This document shows positions 46,430-57,591 of a stretch of 64,000 nucleotides of DNA, in pieces. The notes below the pieces were generated by a model that was given only the letters and a program-made list of their open reading frames with translations, was not told where the DNA came from and ran no database searches. A program made the translations under genes and the position numbers. The stretch's first letter is position 1, and each line of letters opens with the position of its first letter. The DNA is taken from positions 1 through 64,000 of the forward strand of contig CAJNDS010000483.1 in NCBI GenBank assembly GCA_905221605.1, written 5' to 3'. Source of the DNA: Symbiodinium natans (Eukaryota > Sar > Dinophyceae > Suessiales > Symbiodiniaceae).

Positions 46430-47780
46430 TCTCCAATTCACTGCTGCTGGTGTTAGTCGATCGAGGGACACGGGTCCTCCTTGCACACCTGCTTGAAGTC
46501 ATGAAGATGAGAGGTTAAAGTGCTAGAAGGCGGCATGCCCGGGCAAGTCTGGAAGATTCATCTTGCCTCCGCTACCGTCCTTATATGGCTTTAAAGCCAT
46601 GCCTGGGTGCCGAGGAACCTTCAGACTCTCCTGAATGCCCTTGCAGGAAACACCCGGCAACCCAAGCACCCAAGGCCATCTTTTCGGAGGATCCCTGAAC
46701 TCCACCCAGGGAACTTCAAAATGCCAGCATGCTGCACTCAGAGCAGGTGCTAGCTGTTTGGGCTTGAAAGAGCCGTGCGCCAAGCACACCAACAACAGTT
46801 TGAGACACTTTTCACACCTCTGCGTCAATCACGATAGAGGCGCACAGATCCTCCAAGAAAAGCATCTGTACAGACGCACTCCGAGGACCGCACATGCATT
46901 GCAGGCACTATGGGGGGGGAGGGGGGGTTGGGTTGCGGCAAGAACTTCAAACATTTTCCAGTGTAAAAGGTCGAGGTCGAACAATGTGGCATTACCACAG
47001 CCAATGCGCCGCATGGCTGGTCCTATTTTGTACCTGCTTCTTGCTATGCTGTGTTAGAGAAGGATTTCCTACAATCAGCACAGTCCTCTTCGGAGAGCGG
47101 GGGAAAATCAAAGCGACACTGATAACGACTCTCTTCTCCAATATCTCGCAGGAGTCCGACCCCTGCTGCTGTTGGCAACCGAGATGGAGAAGCTGGAGTG
47201 TGAAAGTTCCGCACGACAGCCTTAAAATCACAGTGGCGCGCTTCCAGTTCTTGCATCCCACCTCCAACCATATTATTCTGCGAGCTTTGAAGCATTGACA
47301 GCACATGAGTTGGCCTTTCTCAAACTTTCTACATCCCGAAGTGTTCATCCCTTTCTGTCGGTTCATGCCGGCTGTAAGACCGAGCCTGCTTAGCGAGTTC
47401 AGGAAACTGAGGTGGTTCTCAGGCGATTCTGCCAGCAACTGGGACTGCCCATGGGAGGCAACCCACTCTCCAGCATTCCGGCTCACTGTTGCCGAGGGTC
47501 CTTGCTGCTTTGCTTTTCGGCAGTCGGACATGATGCGGCTCGAACACAGAAAGGCTTGGCTTCTGTTATGTCGCGCTTTGCACTGGTCACAAGTATCACA
47601 AGCTACCCGGCACGCTCCAAGCGCATTGAAGACCCACACACTCCGCAAATCCTCCCGACGAAGCCAAGAACCATCTGTCAATGGGCCACTCCAACCCCTG
47701 CACCTGGTTGTCGAACTCTCAGACAACGCTGCGCTGGACCAGGCCCGGGGTGAGCACATGCATGTCCTGATTTAGGGTCT
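46430..47780. other. Anonymous; minus-strand exon candidate
   Basis: The best protein-like stretch is minus 47304-47044 (GGGMQELEARHCDFKAVVRN, LLRDIGEESRYQCRFDFPPL, SEEDCADC). No family is recognised. Longer open frames on both strands overlap it. Confidence 0.3.
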
Positions 47781-47785
47781 AGGAC

Positions 47786-48033
47786 CCTAAACCCTAAACC
47801 CTAAATCCTAAACCCTTAGGGTTTAGGATGATGGATTATCGGGTTACCCCGGGGCTCTCTGCACATTCAAACGGCGTGGGAGGAAAGACAGACACGTGTG
47901 AGGGGCATGGTGTCTCCTGAGAAGTCTTCCCTCGGCAGCACTCCGCTTCCCCCCTCTGCCGCCTAAACCCTGCCCTAAACCCTAAACCCTAAACCCTAAA
48001 CCCTATAATCCCTAAACCCTGAACCCTACCACA
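47786..48033. repeat. Telomere-like blocks, one with strand switch
   Basis: CCCTAAA units at 47786-47817 switch to GGGTTTAGG at about 47818-47827. A second block of CCCTAAA units lies at 47963-48033. The right edge of the second block holds the stop codon of the Mei2-like gene model. Confidence 0.85.
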
Positions 48034-50185
48034 ACCCATCCCAGAAGCTCCTTCTGCTTCTCTTCCGTGAGCGGGCGGGCAGGCAATTTTCGAATCTGAG
48101 GAGGCTTCGGAACCTGGCGAACTCTGCCAAACGCAGAGCTTTAGGGTTTTAGGGTTTCAGGGTTTCAGGGTTTTAGGGGTTTTTTTGGGCTTTATGGTAC
48201 TTACATGGCCAAAAACCGAACTCTTTGACCCCGCCTTGGAGGGCTTCGGGAAGGGGACCTGCTTGCCCTTCTCGAAAAGGGCGGGCTTGAACTCTTCGGG
48301 AACGCTGGGATGCATGACCTGTGAAGCGAAGGGGTGTTTTGGCTTAGGACTTAGGATTCAATCATGCTCCAGGTTTTAAGGGCGCTAGATCATGCCGATG
48401 AAGCCACCTACAGCTCAAGCACAGTCGCCACAGGACTTGGGCCCTGACAGAACTGTTTCGATATCTCTCCACATGAGCCTCCAGATCGGGCCACGGCCCA
48501 CAAAGGCGCACCTAGTGCATGCATGCTTGGCTTGGGGCTTTTAAGGGTTGAAGAGTTTTTGTAAGCCAGTGTGAGCCAGTGTAAGCCGGTTTTTTGGCGG
48601 TCGTGTGTAATGAGAATTTGTTCGAGTATCTTGAGCATCTCATGGCCTGGAATACGTAGCGGCATTTTCGGTACGTGTGGGCTGAAATCCACAAATCCTC
48701 ACACTTCCCCGACCCATCCCGCTACCCAACTGCACCTCGCAAACCTTCTTGCTGGGCACCTTCCACTTCTTGAAGCCTCAGGAGGCAACAGAAAATCGGA
48801 AGAAGCCAGAACAAAACTTCTATAGGGTTTAGGGTTTAGGGTTTAGGGTTTAGGGTTTAGGGTTTAGGGTTTAGGGTTTAGGGTTTAGGGTTTAGGGTTT
48901 AGGGTTTAGGGTTTTCTGCAAGACAAGCTCCGACCTGCTCTGGAAGAGAAACCGCCTCTGAGCTCGCCGAGCTCGCGACCTGTGAGCTTTTCTTGGATCT
49001 GGGGCACGTGGGAGCTGTCCACCAGGTTCACGAACGCATAGCCCAGGCTGGCCTCTCTTGTATGGTCAACGCGCTCTGAAGCGACGAAAGCAATAAGACA
49101 CAGAAATGGGAGGACAGACGCCCACCTGCGTGTGAAAATCAATGGGCAAATACCTCAGTTGCGACACCGATATCACCGAAACCCACTGAACATTGCAAGT
49201 GGATCAGACACGCCACATCTCTCAAAAGATCAACACAAACAAAGCATCCTGAATGGTGTACGCAGGTTCGTGACGAGCCACACAAAATTGTATTTCCCAG
49301 CGAAACCTTCTGAATCGAGCATTTCCAAGAGCTTGGAGCGTGTGTAGTTATTCCTTGGCTAGCAGTGATACAACCATCTGTTCCACAGCTGGTGACTGGG
49401 GCATGAAAAAGTCGGCCCGTTCATGCTGAGCCGGGTGTTTTGGGCGGGTCCCGTCAAAGTTTTCTGGGGAGCCTTCAAATAGTAACAATACGGTTCTTCC
49501 CCAAAAGGAAACACCCCAACGCATCTTTTGAAACCTGCACAACCCCGAACAGTTGTTGTTGGAAAGCAAAGCACTTTGCGGTCAGGAGGGGCCCCGCAAC
49601 AACATGTACTGTCCCAATCTGTTCGGTCGTCGAGGCGCCCGAGATGTGAAGCGTGCAACTAACTTCTGAAGATCGCCGCTTGGATGTGAGTGCAATATTG
49701 AATTGCGAAGTTCTGCTGGCATCCAAATTCGGAAGCAGAAAAACGGGATTGGACTTCCTTAACGCTCAAAGTCTTGAAAAAGGGTTGACTGGACCGTTTA
49801 TGGTTCAAGAGCTTAAGGCCGGGTGCTCTTGAAGTCCCGAATCAAGCCTAAGCTGCCGTCCCTCTCAGCCGTCAGGCCTTTGGCCATAGGACTTTTTAGG
49901 ACACCCTTACTGAAAATGCAGCCCGACTGGGACACAGGCAGTTCACTTCTGTGTTGAGTCTTGGCAGGGGGTACTGTAAGGGTCAGGAAATCCTCCTCAA
50001 CTGAATGGTGCGGAGGCAGAGTGCGAGACATGAAAAAAACACCAGTGCTAGGACTTAGCTTTGCCGTTGCCTTGCAGAACCCAACGTCTGACAGCCAGGG
50101 CTCGGTAGATTCCTAAGCATCACCGACGTGCCACAGTCCGCGGATGTGGAATTCTCCGTCCACTCCCTCAGATGTTGGCTCTGCA
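48012..50185 (-). CDS. Mei2-like RNA-binding protein (C-terminal RRM), eight 3' exons
   Basis: Exons: 50185..50104, 49353..49282, 49153..49126, 49052..48980, 48776..48736, 48511..48449, 48318..48205, 48113..48012. All join in phase. Motifs in order: TSVMLRNLPNNYTRSKLLEM, LDSEGFAGKYNFVYLPIDF, ASLGYAFVNLVDSSHV, KKWKVPSKKVCEV, LEAHVERYRNSSVMHPSVPE, EFKPALFEKGKQVPFPKPSK. This is the Mei2 C-terminal RRM (RRM_2) with its conserved tail. Such proteins bind RNA; yeast Mei2 drives meiosis, and the family is greatly expanded in dinoflagellates. Donors are one GA (50103) and six GT. Intron 48979..48777 contains a perfect telomere-like array. The last exon reads PQIRKLPARPLTEEKQKELL and its TAG stop (48014..48012) lies in TTTAGGG sequence; a splice before it cannot be excluded. 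The N-terminus is not fixed. Confidence 0.9.
48140..48180. repeat. Short degenerate TTTAGGG block in intron
   Basis: Several TTTAGGG/TTTCAGGG units lie inside the last predicted intron (48204..48114) of the Mei2-like gene. Confidence 0.75.
48824..48914. repeat. Longest perfect telomere-like array, inside an intron
   Basis: Thirteen uninterrupted TTTAGGG units on the plus strand (CCCTAAA on the gene strand), inside the 203-bp intron between Mei2-like exons 49052..48980 and 48776..48736. Confidence 0.95.
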
Positions 50186-51274
50186 CTGAAACATGCGGGG
50201 CTGGCCCAAAGCAGGCACGGCAAGACACTGAACCTTCTTTTGGGGTGGGGTTGGGGGGGGGGCCGGCGAACTTGGTTGCGCCGTGGTGCAGAGAGCTGTG
50301 GGCCGGCTCACACTGGTCCGGGGGCAGAGGCTCCTGATAGCAAAGGAAGCGATGGGAGGTGTAGGGTTTGTAGAAGGTGGGGTGTCGCCGCTTGGACGAT
50401 GCAGCCACCTTGTCATTCATCGCTCATTTGGATGTCATCTATCAACTCTGCTGCTAGTCTGCTTCTAGGGAACATGGACAAAGAGGGGCATGAATCTAGT
50501 CGGCAACCGATGAATCTTCATCACACACCCGGCTCCTGCACGTAGCCGGAGACGCCTCAGCACATCCGGGCGCCGCGCACGGCGCAGCGTGAAAACCGTG
50601 CATGTCGCCCCCTTAGCCTACAAGAGCGGTGCCGCATGTCTGCTCGAAAAGGGAGCACCAACCGCAGCAAAGGCACTTGCCATGGGCACGTACATCCACG
50701 GAACAGCGACCTCGAGCTCATGAACTTCAGGAACTGAAATTGGGGGCCTTACACTTTCATCGGGAATTGGGGGTTAAGCAATTTATCAGACCCTGGTCCC
50801 AAGCTCGACGTAAACACGCTATCGTTACATTGGAAGGGGTGGGACGAAAGCTTCAAAAAAGTCTGGATTCTGTCATGCAGCTTCCTGCACAGCTTGGCTC
50901 TCTGGCTCCTGCGGCAGGCTGGCTCACACTAAGGCTCACTAAGGACTGTCCAAGGCATGTCTTTGCAGATCTGGACTCTGGACGCTGAGCGTCCTTGCCC
51001 GTCACAATCTGATGGCGCAGGAAGTTGTTTTGGTTCATCAGCCTGAAGGGGGTCACTAGCCCAGCACTCGCAAAGGCAATGGAGTACGGACTGTAGGATC
51101 GGAAATAGGAATCATCTCCTGACCCAGAACAGTTCGCTTAAGCTATCCATCTTGGATCGCCCACCTCAACGTCGACGCAGTGGCTACAGCGTTACCCCTC
51201 TGGCATCTGTTGACTGTTGAGCATGCCACTGTGCGGCAGAAGGGGAGGCGCGTGCAGCCAAGCGGCTGACTGAC

Positions 51275-51355
51275 CTCATGTGACAGTCGCTCTAGGTCTT
51301 CTTTGGACACCGCCTGCTGGCCCAGCACGTGCTTCGGAACCTGTCCCACAAAGTG
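51275..51355 (-). CDS. Candidate exon upstream of the Mei2-like RRM
   Basis: After TGCCAAG the frame reads HFVGQVPKHVLGQQAVSK, EDLERLSHE (27 codons, phase 0 to 0) and ends at a GT donor (GTCAGT). HFVGQVPKHV resembles the first RNA-binding strand of an RRM. It may be a 5' exon of the Mei2-like gene or of a separate gene. Another protein-like minus-strand stretch is at about 51090-50960 (FRLMNQNNFLRHQIVTGKD). Confidence 0.45.
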
Positions 51356-52498
51356 CTTGGCAGGGCTTTGGGTTCGTCACTGGTTCGTCGTTTAGACTGC
51401 GACAGTTACCAATCAAATCAGAGGCATGTCTGCTGAAAAGCCTGGACTCACACTGTGGTTGTGAGGTTCTTGAATTGCACAAGATGCCTGCAGTTCGGGG
51501 CAAGGCAAGGGCGAAGCCGGCCGAGACAGTGAGGGGACTCCTGCTAAGTCAAGGGCACAACTTCTGGGCAATACATGATCCTGCTAATCATTGGAGCTCA
51601 TGTCTGCGCTTACTGTTCGGGTCCTTTGGTACCCGGGCTGTCCGGCTCATCCTTAGCTTCTGTCTGATTTCCCCTGTTGCCGAGAGTACGCTGAAAACAC
51701 GGCTTTGCCTGTTTGACCAGGGCTCGGATCGCGGTGTGTTGAGGCAACTGGCACCCGTCAACTCAATGGAGACGTTGAGGTCCGTACGCGAGGCCTGCAA
51801 GGGCATCTCAATTGCGCTCCAGCTATCGAGATCCAACGTTCTTTCCTCGAATTCCTCTATTTCCTGCAGCCCGGAAAGAGTCCATCCGCAACGGAACCCC
51901 CAATAACTGTCTATATGTATAGTCTCTATCAATGCTTGAGTGAGACTACTGACTCCACCATTTCGCCCTGCTAGCTGGGCTAGCTTACTGGGTAGTCCAT
52001 GCCTCCTCCTCCGGTATCAAGGGTGCAGTGGCATCGAAGAGGCAGCTGTCACTGCACGCCCGATTTCGACCGAACGGGAAGTCTTTTGTGTCTTCGTCCT
52101 GCTCAGCAGGTGAAGCAGCCGGAAGCACATAGAAGCACGTAGGACGCACGCTCCCTTGTCATTAGCGGCCCCACCAGCAATTTTTTTAACGCGTTTCGAG
52201 GGTCTTCCAACTTCAAGGTGAAAGCCAGCCTGGAAAAGGGTAAATGGGAACCATCCTGGACCTCGTTAAACCTTTCAAACCTTTCAAGGGTAGACACTTG
52301 GGGCTACGAGCTCGCCTAAACCCTAAACCCCTACCCGAATCCCCTTGCCAATACTGAGCCCTAAAGCTCGAGACCACCATCCGCCTTTAGGGTTCTGGGG
52401 GCTTCATGAAGTTTGTACGGGGGACCGAGGACTGCGCAGCAATAACTGGACACTTCTTGAACACCCAAGGGTTGCATTGCAGAACATGACAGAATCAC

Positions 52499-52604
52499 CT
52501 TGCTGCCAGAACCCAAGTGATGTCACAGGGGCTATGGCACTCCGCGTGGCTGATCGTGCCTCGAGCTCGATGAAGGTGTTTCGCAGGACCAAGCGTCCCG
52601 TAAG
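52499..52604 (-). CDS. Candidate N-terminal exon, possibly of the Mei2-like gene
   Basis: After CTTGTCAG the frame reads LTGRLVLRNTFIELEARSAT, then RSAIAPVTSLGFWQQ, and ends at a GT donor in phase 1. A V-x-N-T-F-I-E-L-E string near the N-terminus is, from memory, frequent in dinoflagellate Mei2-like and related regulatory proteins. It lies on the same strand about 2.3 kb upstream of the RRM exons. Confidence 0.4.
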
Positions 52605-52711
52605 CTGACAAGGGCACAAGGCGAACATGTGTCACAATCTGTCGTGATCCGTCGTGACTGTCGACATGTAAACAGTGAGTGTGAGAAATTATGAGAATCC
52701 GACTTTTGGTT

Positions 52712-52766
52712 CCCTAAACCCTAAACCCTAAACCCTGAAACCTAAACCCCAAACCCTAAACCCTCT
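52712..52766. repeat. Telomere-like repeat at a gene end
   Basis: About eight CCCTAAA-like units. They overlap the last codons and stop of the adjacent minus-strand gene. Confidence 0.85.
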
Positions 52767-53637
52767 TCTAAGGATTGACTTGAGCGCGCCCGCCTGAGGT
52801 GCAGCCGCGGCCTCCGGGTCGAGCTCCTCTGGGTTGCGCATCTCGCGAGCGAGGGCCCTGGAACGCTGCAGGGCCACACAGCGCCACCAACAGCGGTCTT
52901 TTTGAGCCAATTGCCAAAGGTGCAACGTGGTGCAACATGGTGCAACCATGCAGAGTGCACGGAGTGCACAGTGTCGCGGGGTGCAACTGCACAAGCAAAC
53001 TAAAAGTTACAGGAGTTCTGAGTTTCATTCGGGTATTCTGCGCCCCTGGGCACCGACAACCACATCTCGGGTGGGCCAGTGTGTTTTGGTGCAGGACCGC
53101 TTCAGTAGCGTCTTGGTATGCTTCCACCCCCAACCTCCGGAGCAGCATCAAACTCTCGGCGTGCTCCATACATGGATGGAAGCTGGCAAAGCTGATCGCT
53201 GATGAAGCACTGCCCAGCAATTGTCAACTTGACTACAGTGTTCAGGTCTGGTTAGACTCGACTCTGCTCAATTAGTTGAACGATCATTCGGACTAGAACT
53301 ACGGCGCGCGTCAAGTCCCGCAACCTTTTCTGTCTCTGCGACAGGCTGGCACTAAGAGGGCTGACGTCCTCCTTCAAACAGAGCGCCGCACCTGGCTGAG
53401 ACCACTTGGCCAATTTCGCTGCAAGACGCCACAAGTGCTTCCGAATTTCTGCTCCCTAGAATTCCCAAAGAACGAGAGCAGCCTACACAACTGAGCCTGT
53501 GCTTCCATGAGACAACATATTCCGGGGACAGGTCGTTGCAAATCAACCGTGCTTTGTCCTCATGAAGAACCGCACCTTCGTCGGTGTCAAGCAGGAAGTC
53601 TAGGGCTTTGTCCGCATCGTATGCAAACCGGGCCAAC
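52728..53637 (-). CDS. Helical protein with UBA-like segment, C-terminus in telomere-like repeat
   Basis: Exons 53637..53576, 53451..53265, 53182..53098 and 52865..52728 join in phase (donors GT, GA, GT). Exon 1 has FAYDADKALDFLLDTDE, a pattern like the last helix of UBA domains. Exon 2 has IRKHLWRLAAKLAKWSQPGA and QRQKRLRDLTRAVVLVRMIV. Exon 3 has EHAESLMLLRRLGVEAYQDA. Exon 4 has RSRALAREMRNPEELDPEAA, ends SILRRGFRVWGLGFRV, and takes its stop from TTTAGGG repeats. If the GA donor is not used, exon 2 would end the gene at a stop at 53252 and the last two exons would be separate. The 5' end and function are unknown. A related exon lies at 57193-57130. Confidence 0.6.
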
Positions 53638-54198
53638 CTTGGCAAGATCAGCGCACCCCAGAGACGCTGACAGCTGCTACTCGGCCCATGCAATCTAGTC
53701 TCTACCTTGTATGCGTAGCCCATCCGTGAAAGGAGGGCCTACCTCTTCATCTCAGCGGTGACTGAGGCACGCGCGCGTGCACACATGCCTAGGCCAGGGC
53801 AGGGACCCGTGTGGTCAGTGCTTCTTGCCGCTTCTGGCATCTTCAAAGCACTGTGCCCCATCGAACAGGTCCGCACTTCTCAACTTCTACTGGCAAGAAT
53901 GATGCCAGAGAGTATTTTGCACTATAGTAACTAGGATGCATTGCCGCTTGTTACAACAAAGTGTACACAGTATCAAGCAAGTGCAGAGTACGCAACTTCC
54001 GCCTTTACCTTCAAGGCATGCTGTTGGAACCGCCTTCAGGACCTCACGGTACTTTCGTGGAATAAAACCTGTACAGACAAGATGTAGACGACTGATCTGC
54101 GGAAACTCTGCCCCAAAATTTGGAAAGGCTGCGCAGAAGTGATCCTGTCGAAGACATGTCCCAAGAAAGTATCCCTCTATCCCTCCCTGTTCCCGCCT

Positions 54199-54340
54199 TC
54201 CTTCCTTCCTTCCTTCCTTCCTTCCTTCCTTCCTTCCTTCCTTCCTTCCTTCCTTCCTTCCTTCACCTCACCCACCTTTCTTTCCGTTCCGTATTACTCT
54301 CTCTGCCAAGCTAACTCCTCTCTCTCTCTCTCCCCCTCTC
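54199..54340. repeat. CTTC and CT microsatellites
   Basis: About 16 CTTC units at 54199-54263, with a CT-rich run at 54310-54340. Confidence 0.95.
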
Positions 54341-54806
54341 CCAGTCCTCTCTGTCGACAAGGAACCGGCAAGGAAACCGCTCCCCAAAAGAACCTCAAAC
54401 CCAGATCAGGAAATGGTCCTTAGCAGTATGCACCGCAAGCTGAAATCCTAGGCCCGAAGCCCTTACTAACCACCCGAAGCCCTGAACCTTTGGACCCCAA
54501 ACCCCAAACCCATGGGGGGGGCGGCCTCTATCGGCAGCGCGTAAGCTGCAAGTTGGGCCAAGGCGTCCTTGACGTTCAAGCAGAGACGTTGATGCGAGAT
54601 GATGAATGGGGGCCAACTTGGGGCGTTTGCTATGGATTAGGGGTAAAAGGGGCTTTGTATGGCTTGGCTCAGTTTCGTGCTTCCGCCCTATCACCCTTCC
54701 ATGACCAAGCGCCTCCTCAAGGAGCAAGGTGGTGGTAGAGGGCGGAACCGTAGAGGGCGGAACCTGGTACACCAGCATCTGTGTGGGTTTTGACCAACTC
54801 TTCGTC

Positions 54807-56707
54807 TTACGGGGACTTTTGAAGGGAGTTGCGGGCCTCCTCTTCGGGTGGTGCAGCGACCGGTTCCGCTGCGGCCACGCGCGACCCAGAGTGGGCCTGC
54901 AAACGGCGGATGGAAGGGAAGCTGTTGATCTGAGGGTCAGGCCTGTGAGCCGAGTAACTACGAGAAATGAGGTGGCATGGCGCTCGCACGCAGTCGTGTG
55001 AAATTCCGCTGCTGCACAGGCACGGATCACAAAGTTCAGCCTTTTGATTGGACAGAACGGCATTCACATGGGGCTTGGGCTCAGGCAGCAGAGGATTTGC
55101 TGACAAGTCCAGGAAGCAGTGGGGAATATTTGCTACATCTTGACCACCCGTGACCGTGACCTTGCTTGATGAAGCAAGCCCAGCAACCTGGAGGGCTTCG
55201 GATGCAGCGCGGGCTTCGTCGGCCAGACGCGCTCGCGAGGCGAGCCGCGCCGATTCGGGCACCTGCAAGGCGCAGAGACACAAAGTGGCTCTCTTAGGCC
55301 CGCTTGGAAGCACACACACACACACACAGGATCGCTTGGAAGCATACGCCACAAAGCCGTTACGGTAGCAAGCCCGACCTCTGACTTGGCTGCTTTGGCC
55401 AATGCTGCCCTGCTTCTCGCCTGGATTCTCAACTCGGCTTCCTCTGATAGCCTGGCCTCTTTGGCTAGAAGCGCTTCCTCTGCCAGTCTCGCTTCCTCTG
55501 CCAGCCTGGCCTCTGCCAGTCTGGCTTCCTCTGCCAATCTAGCTTCCTCTGCCAATCTGGCTTCCTCAGCTCGTCTTGCTTCTTCGGCTCGCCTTGCTTC
55601 CTCTGCCAGTCTCGCTTCCTCTGCCAGCCTGGCCTCTTCAGCTAGCCTCGCTTCCTCTGCCAGTCTGGCTTCCTCTGCCAATCTGGCTTCCTCTGCCAAT
55701 CTGGCTTCCTCAGCTCGTCTTGCTTCTTCGGCTCGCCTTGCTTCCTCTGCCAGTCTCGCTTCCTCTGCCAGCCTGGCCTCTTCAGCTAGCCTCGCTTCCT
55801 CTGCCAGTCTGGCTTCCTCTGCCAATCTGGTTTCCTCAGCTCGTCTTGCTTCTTCGGCTCGCCTTGCTTCCTCTGCCAGTCTCGCTTCCTCTGCCAGCCT
55901 GGCCTCTTCAGCTAGCCTCGCTTCCTCTGCCAGTCTGGCTTCCTCTGCCAATCTGGCCTCCTCTGCCAATCTGGCTTCCTCAGCTCGTCTTGCTTCTTCG
56001 GCTCGCCTTGCTTCCTCTGCCAGTCTCGCTTCCTCTGCCAGCCTGGCCTCTTCAGCTAGCCTCGCTTCCTCTGCCAGTCTGGCTTCCTCTGCCAATCTGG
56101 CTTCCTCTGCCAATCTGGCTTCCTCAGCTCGTCTTGCTTCTTCGGCTCGCCTTGCTTCCTCTGCCAGTCTCGCTTCCTCTGCCAGCCTGGCCTCTTCAGC
56201 TAGCCTCGCTTCCTCTGCCAGTCTGGCTTCCTCTGCCAATCTGGCTTCCTCTGCCAATCTGGCTTCCTCAGCTCGTCTTGCTTCTTCGGCTCGCCTTGCT
56301 TCCTCTGCCAGTCTCGCTTCCTCTGCCAGCCTGGCCTCTTCAGCTAGCCTCGCTTCCTCTGCCAGTCTGGCTTGCTCTGCCAATCTGGCTTCCTCTGCCA
56401 ATCTGGCTTCCTCAGCTCGTCTTGCTTCCTCTGCCAGCCTGGCTTCTTCAGCTCGTTTGGCTTCCTCTGCCAATCTGGCTTCTTTGGCTCGTCTTGCTTC
56501 CTCAGCCAATCTCGCTTCCTCCGCCAGCCTAGCTGCTTGGGCGTGCGTTGTTTCTTCTGCTAATCTCGCTTTCTCTGCGAGTCTAGCGGCTTCCGCTCGA
56601 TTCGCATCTGCCGCGAGCCTGGCTTCCCCTGCCAGTCTCACTTCCTCCGCCTGCCCTAAGTGTACAAGGCGCTCCCTCTCCACAGCCTTGACCTTTACAG
56701 GGCTCAT
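54807..56707 (-). CDS. Coiled-coil protein of EEARLA repeats, two or more exons
   Basis: Exon 1 (56707..55379, 443 codons) starts MSPVKVKAVERERLVHLGQ and becomes an almost pure 6-residue repeat (EEARLA/EEARRA), expected to form a long charged helix or coiled coil. A 116-bp intron (55378..55263, GT...CTTGCAG) joins in phase to exon 2 (55262..54807), where degenerate repeats continue (ARLASRARLADEARAASEAL) before a non-repetitive tail. AGGT flanks both splice sites. Exon 2 stops at 54807, but a strong GTAAGA donor at 54810 overlaps the stop, so a further exon is possible (54763 onward reads VPPSTVPPSTTTLLLEEALG). Repeats of this type are common in cytoskeletal or flagellar proteins, but similarity would be compositional. 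Confidence 0.75.
55453..56540. repeat. 18-bp minisatellite with 144-bp higher-order period
   Basis: The monomer (CTTCCTCTGCCAGTCTGG and variants) encodes six residues on the minus strand. Eight distinct monomers form a 144-bp unit repeated from 55597, 55741, 55867, 56011, 56155 and 56299. The second copy has lost one monomer (126 bp). Confidence 0.95.
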
Positions 56708-56944
56708 GGTGAATGTCTATATGGTTTTGCAACAAGAGCTTGCGACAGCCAAATGAACGATTCGCCTTTTTTTACCCCTAAGCTTCTAGGACTTCAACCA
56801 TCCTAAACCTTTGTCAGCGGCTCACAGCAGCCTCCTCTCTGACACGGCCGCTACTCTTCGATGGGCTCCGGTCATCTTCACCGAGCAGCTGGGCACCTAC
56901 CATACAGAAGCTCCCATCCAAGCGGCTTAAGTGGTTGGTGTAGC

Positions 56945-56966
56945 ATACATATATATATATATATAC
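56945..56966. repeat. AT microsatellite
   Basis: About 10 AT units upstream of the coiled-coil gene. Confidence 0.9.
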
Positions 56967-57129
56967 AGGTGTAAAGGCTCGTTTTAGGCGCTCTCCATGG
57001 CCTTCTCGAAGCGCTGACAGCAAAGTTCAGCGCACTCAGGCTCTCTACAATATTTCTACAAGTGCTGCAGAATGCAGAGTGGAGCAGCGGAACCTCACTG
57101 TTCTCTGATCGGGGCGACTTGTGCCTAGC

Positions 57130-57193
57130 CTTCGTCCGTGTCGAGGAGGAACTCCAGCGCCGATTCTACGTCCGCATGCCGCTCCAAAGCTGC
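57130..57193 (-). CDS. Exon related to the UBA-like helical gene
   Basis: The frame reads AALERHADVESALEFLLDTD and ends GACGAAG at a GC donor. The other gene's exon 1 also ends DFLLDTDE and GACGAAG, at a GT donor. The two are likely paralogues, 3.5 kb apart. No convincing downstream exon was joined; a short frame at 57100-57045 follows. Confidence 0.45.
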
Positions 57194-57591
57194 CTTCGAG
57201 CTCACGGATTTTGTACAAAGCACGTGGGGACAACCTGATGTGCGGGATGCGAAGTTACGGGGTTTTTATGGTGTACAAGAAAGGCTTCCCTTTGCTGCCC
57301 CCCATGCTCCCCTGAAATCCGAAAGCCCCTGTCTTGAAACTTTCAACCACAAGGGCTGTGAGCCTGGCAAGCGGACATTGGCAGATCATAGGCCATCCTG
57401 GGTCCAAGATGGTCAAACCATGTCAAACCTGTATTTGAGCTACTCTGGAAGTGCCGGTGGCATGATGAACCCACATCCTCAAGCACCCCGGACGCTACCT
57501 TTGGTGACACACCTTGACCCTCTGCAAAGTCCAGGCCACAGCAATGCCACCAAGTCCGCATGAGTGGCCGGGATGACCTAGGCTGCTGGCT

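Noticed and set aside
46992..47759. 255-codon minus-strand open frame as one gene
   Set aside because: Only part of its span is protein-like, and in another frame (47304-47044). The full frame has no motif.
51280..51906. 208-codon plus-strand open frame
   Set aside because: It is antisense to the minus-strand exon 51355..51275, which has splice signals and an RRM-like strand.
55386..56756. Ser/Ala/Leu-rich plus-strand proteins over the EARLA array
   Set aside because: They are the antisense of the coiled-coil exon. The minus strand has an ATG, a phase-compatible second exon and continuing degenerate repeats.
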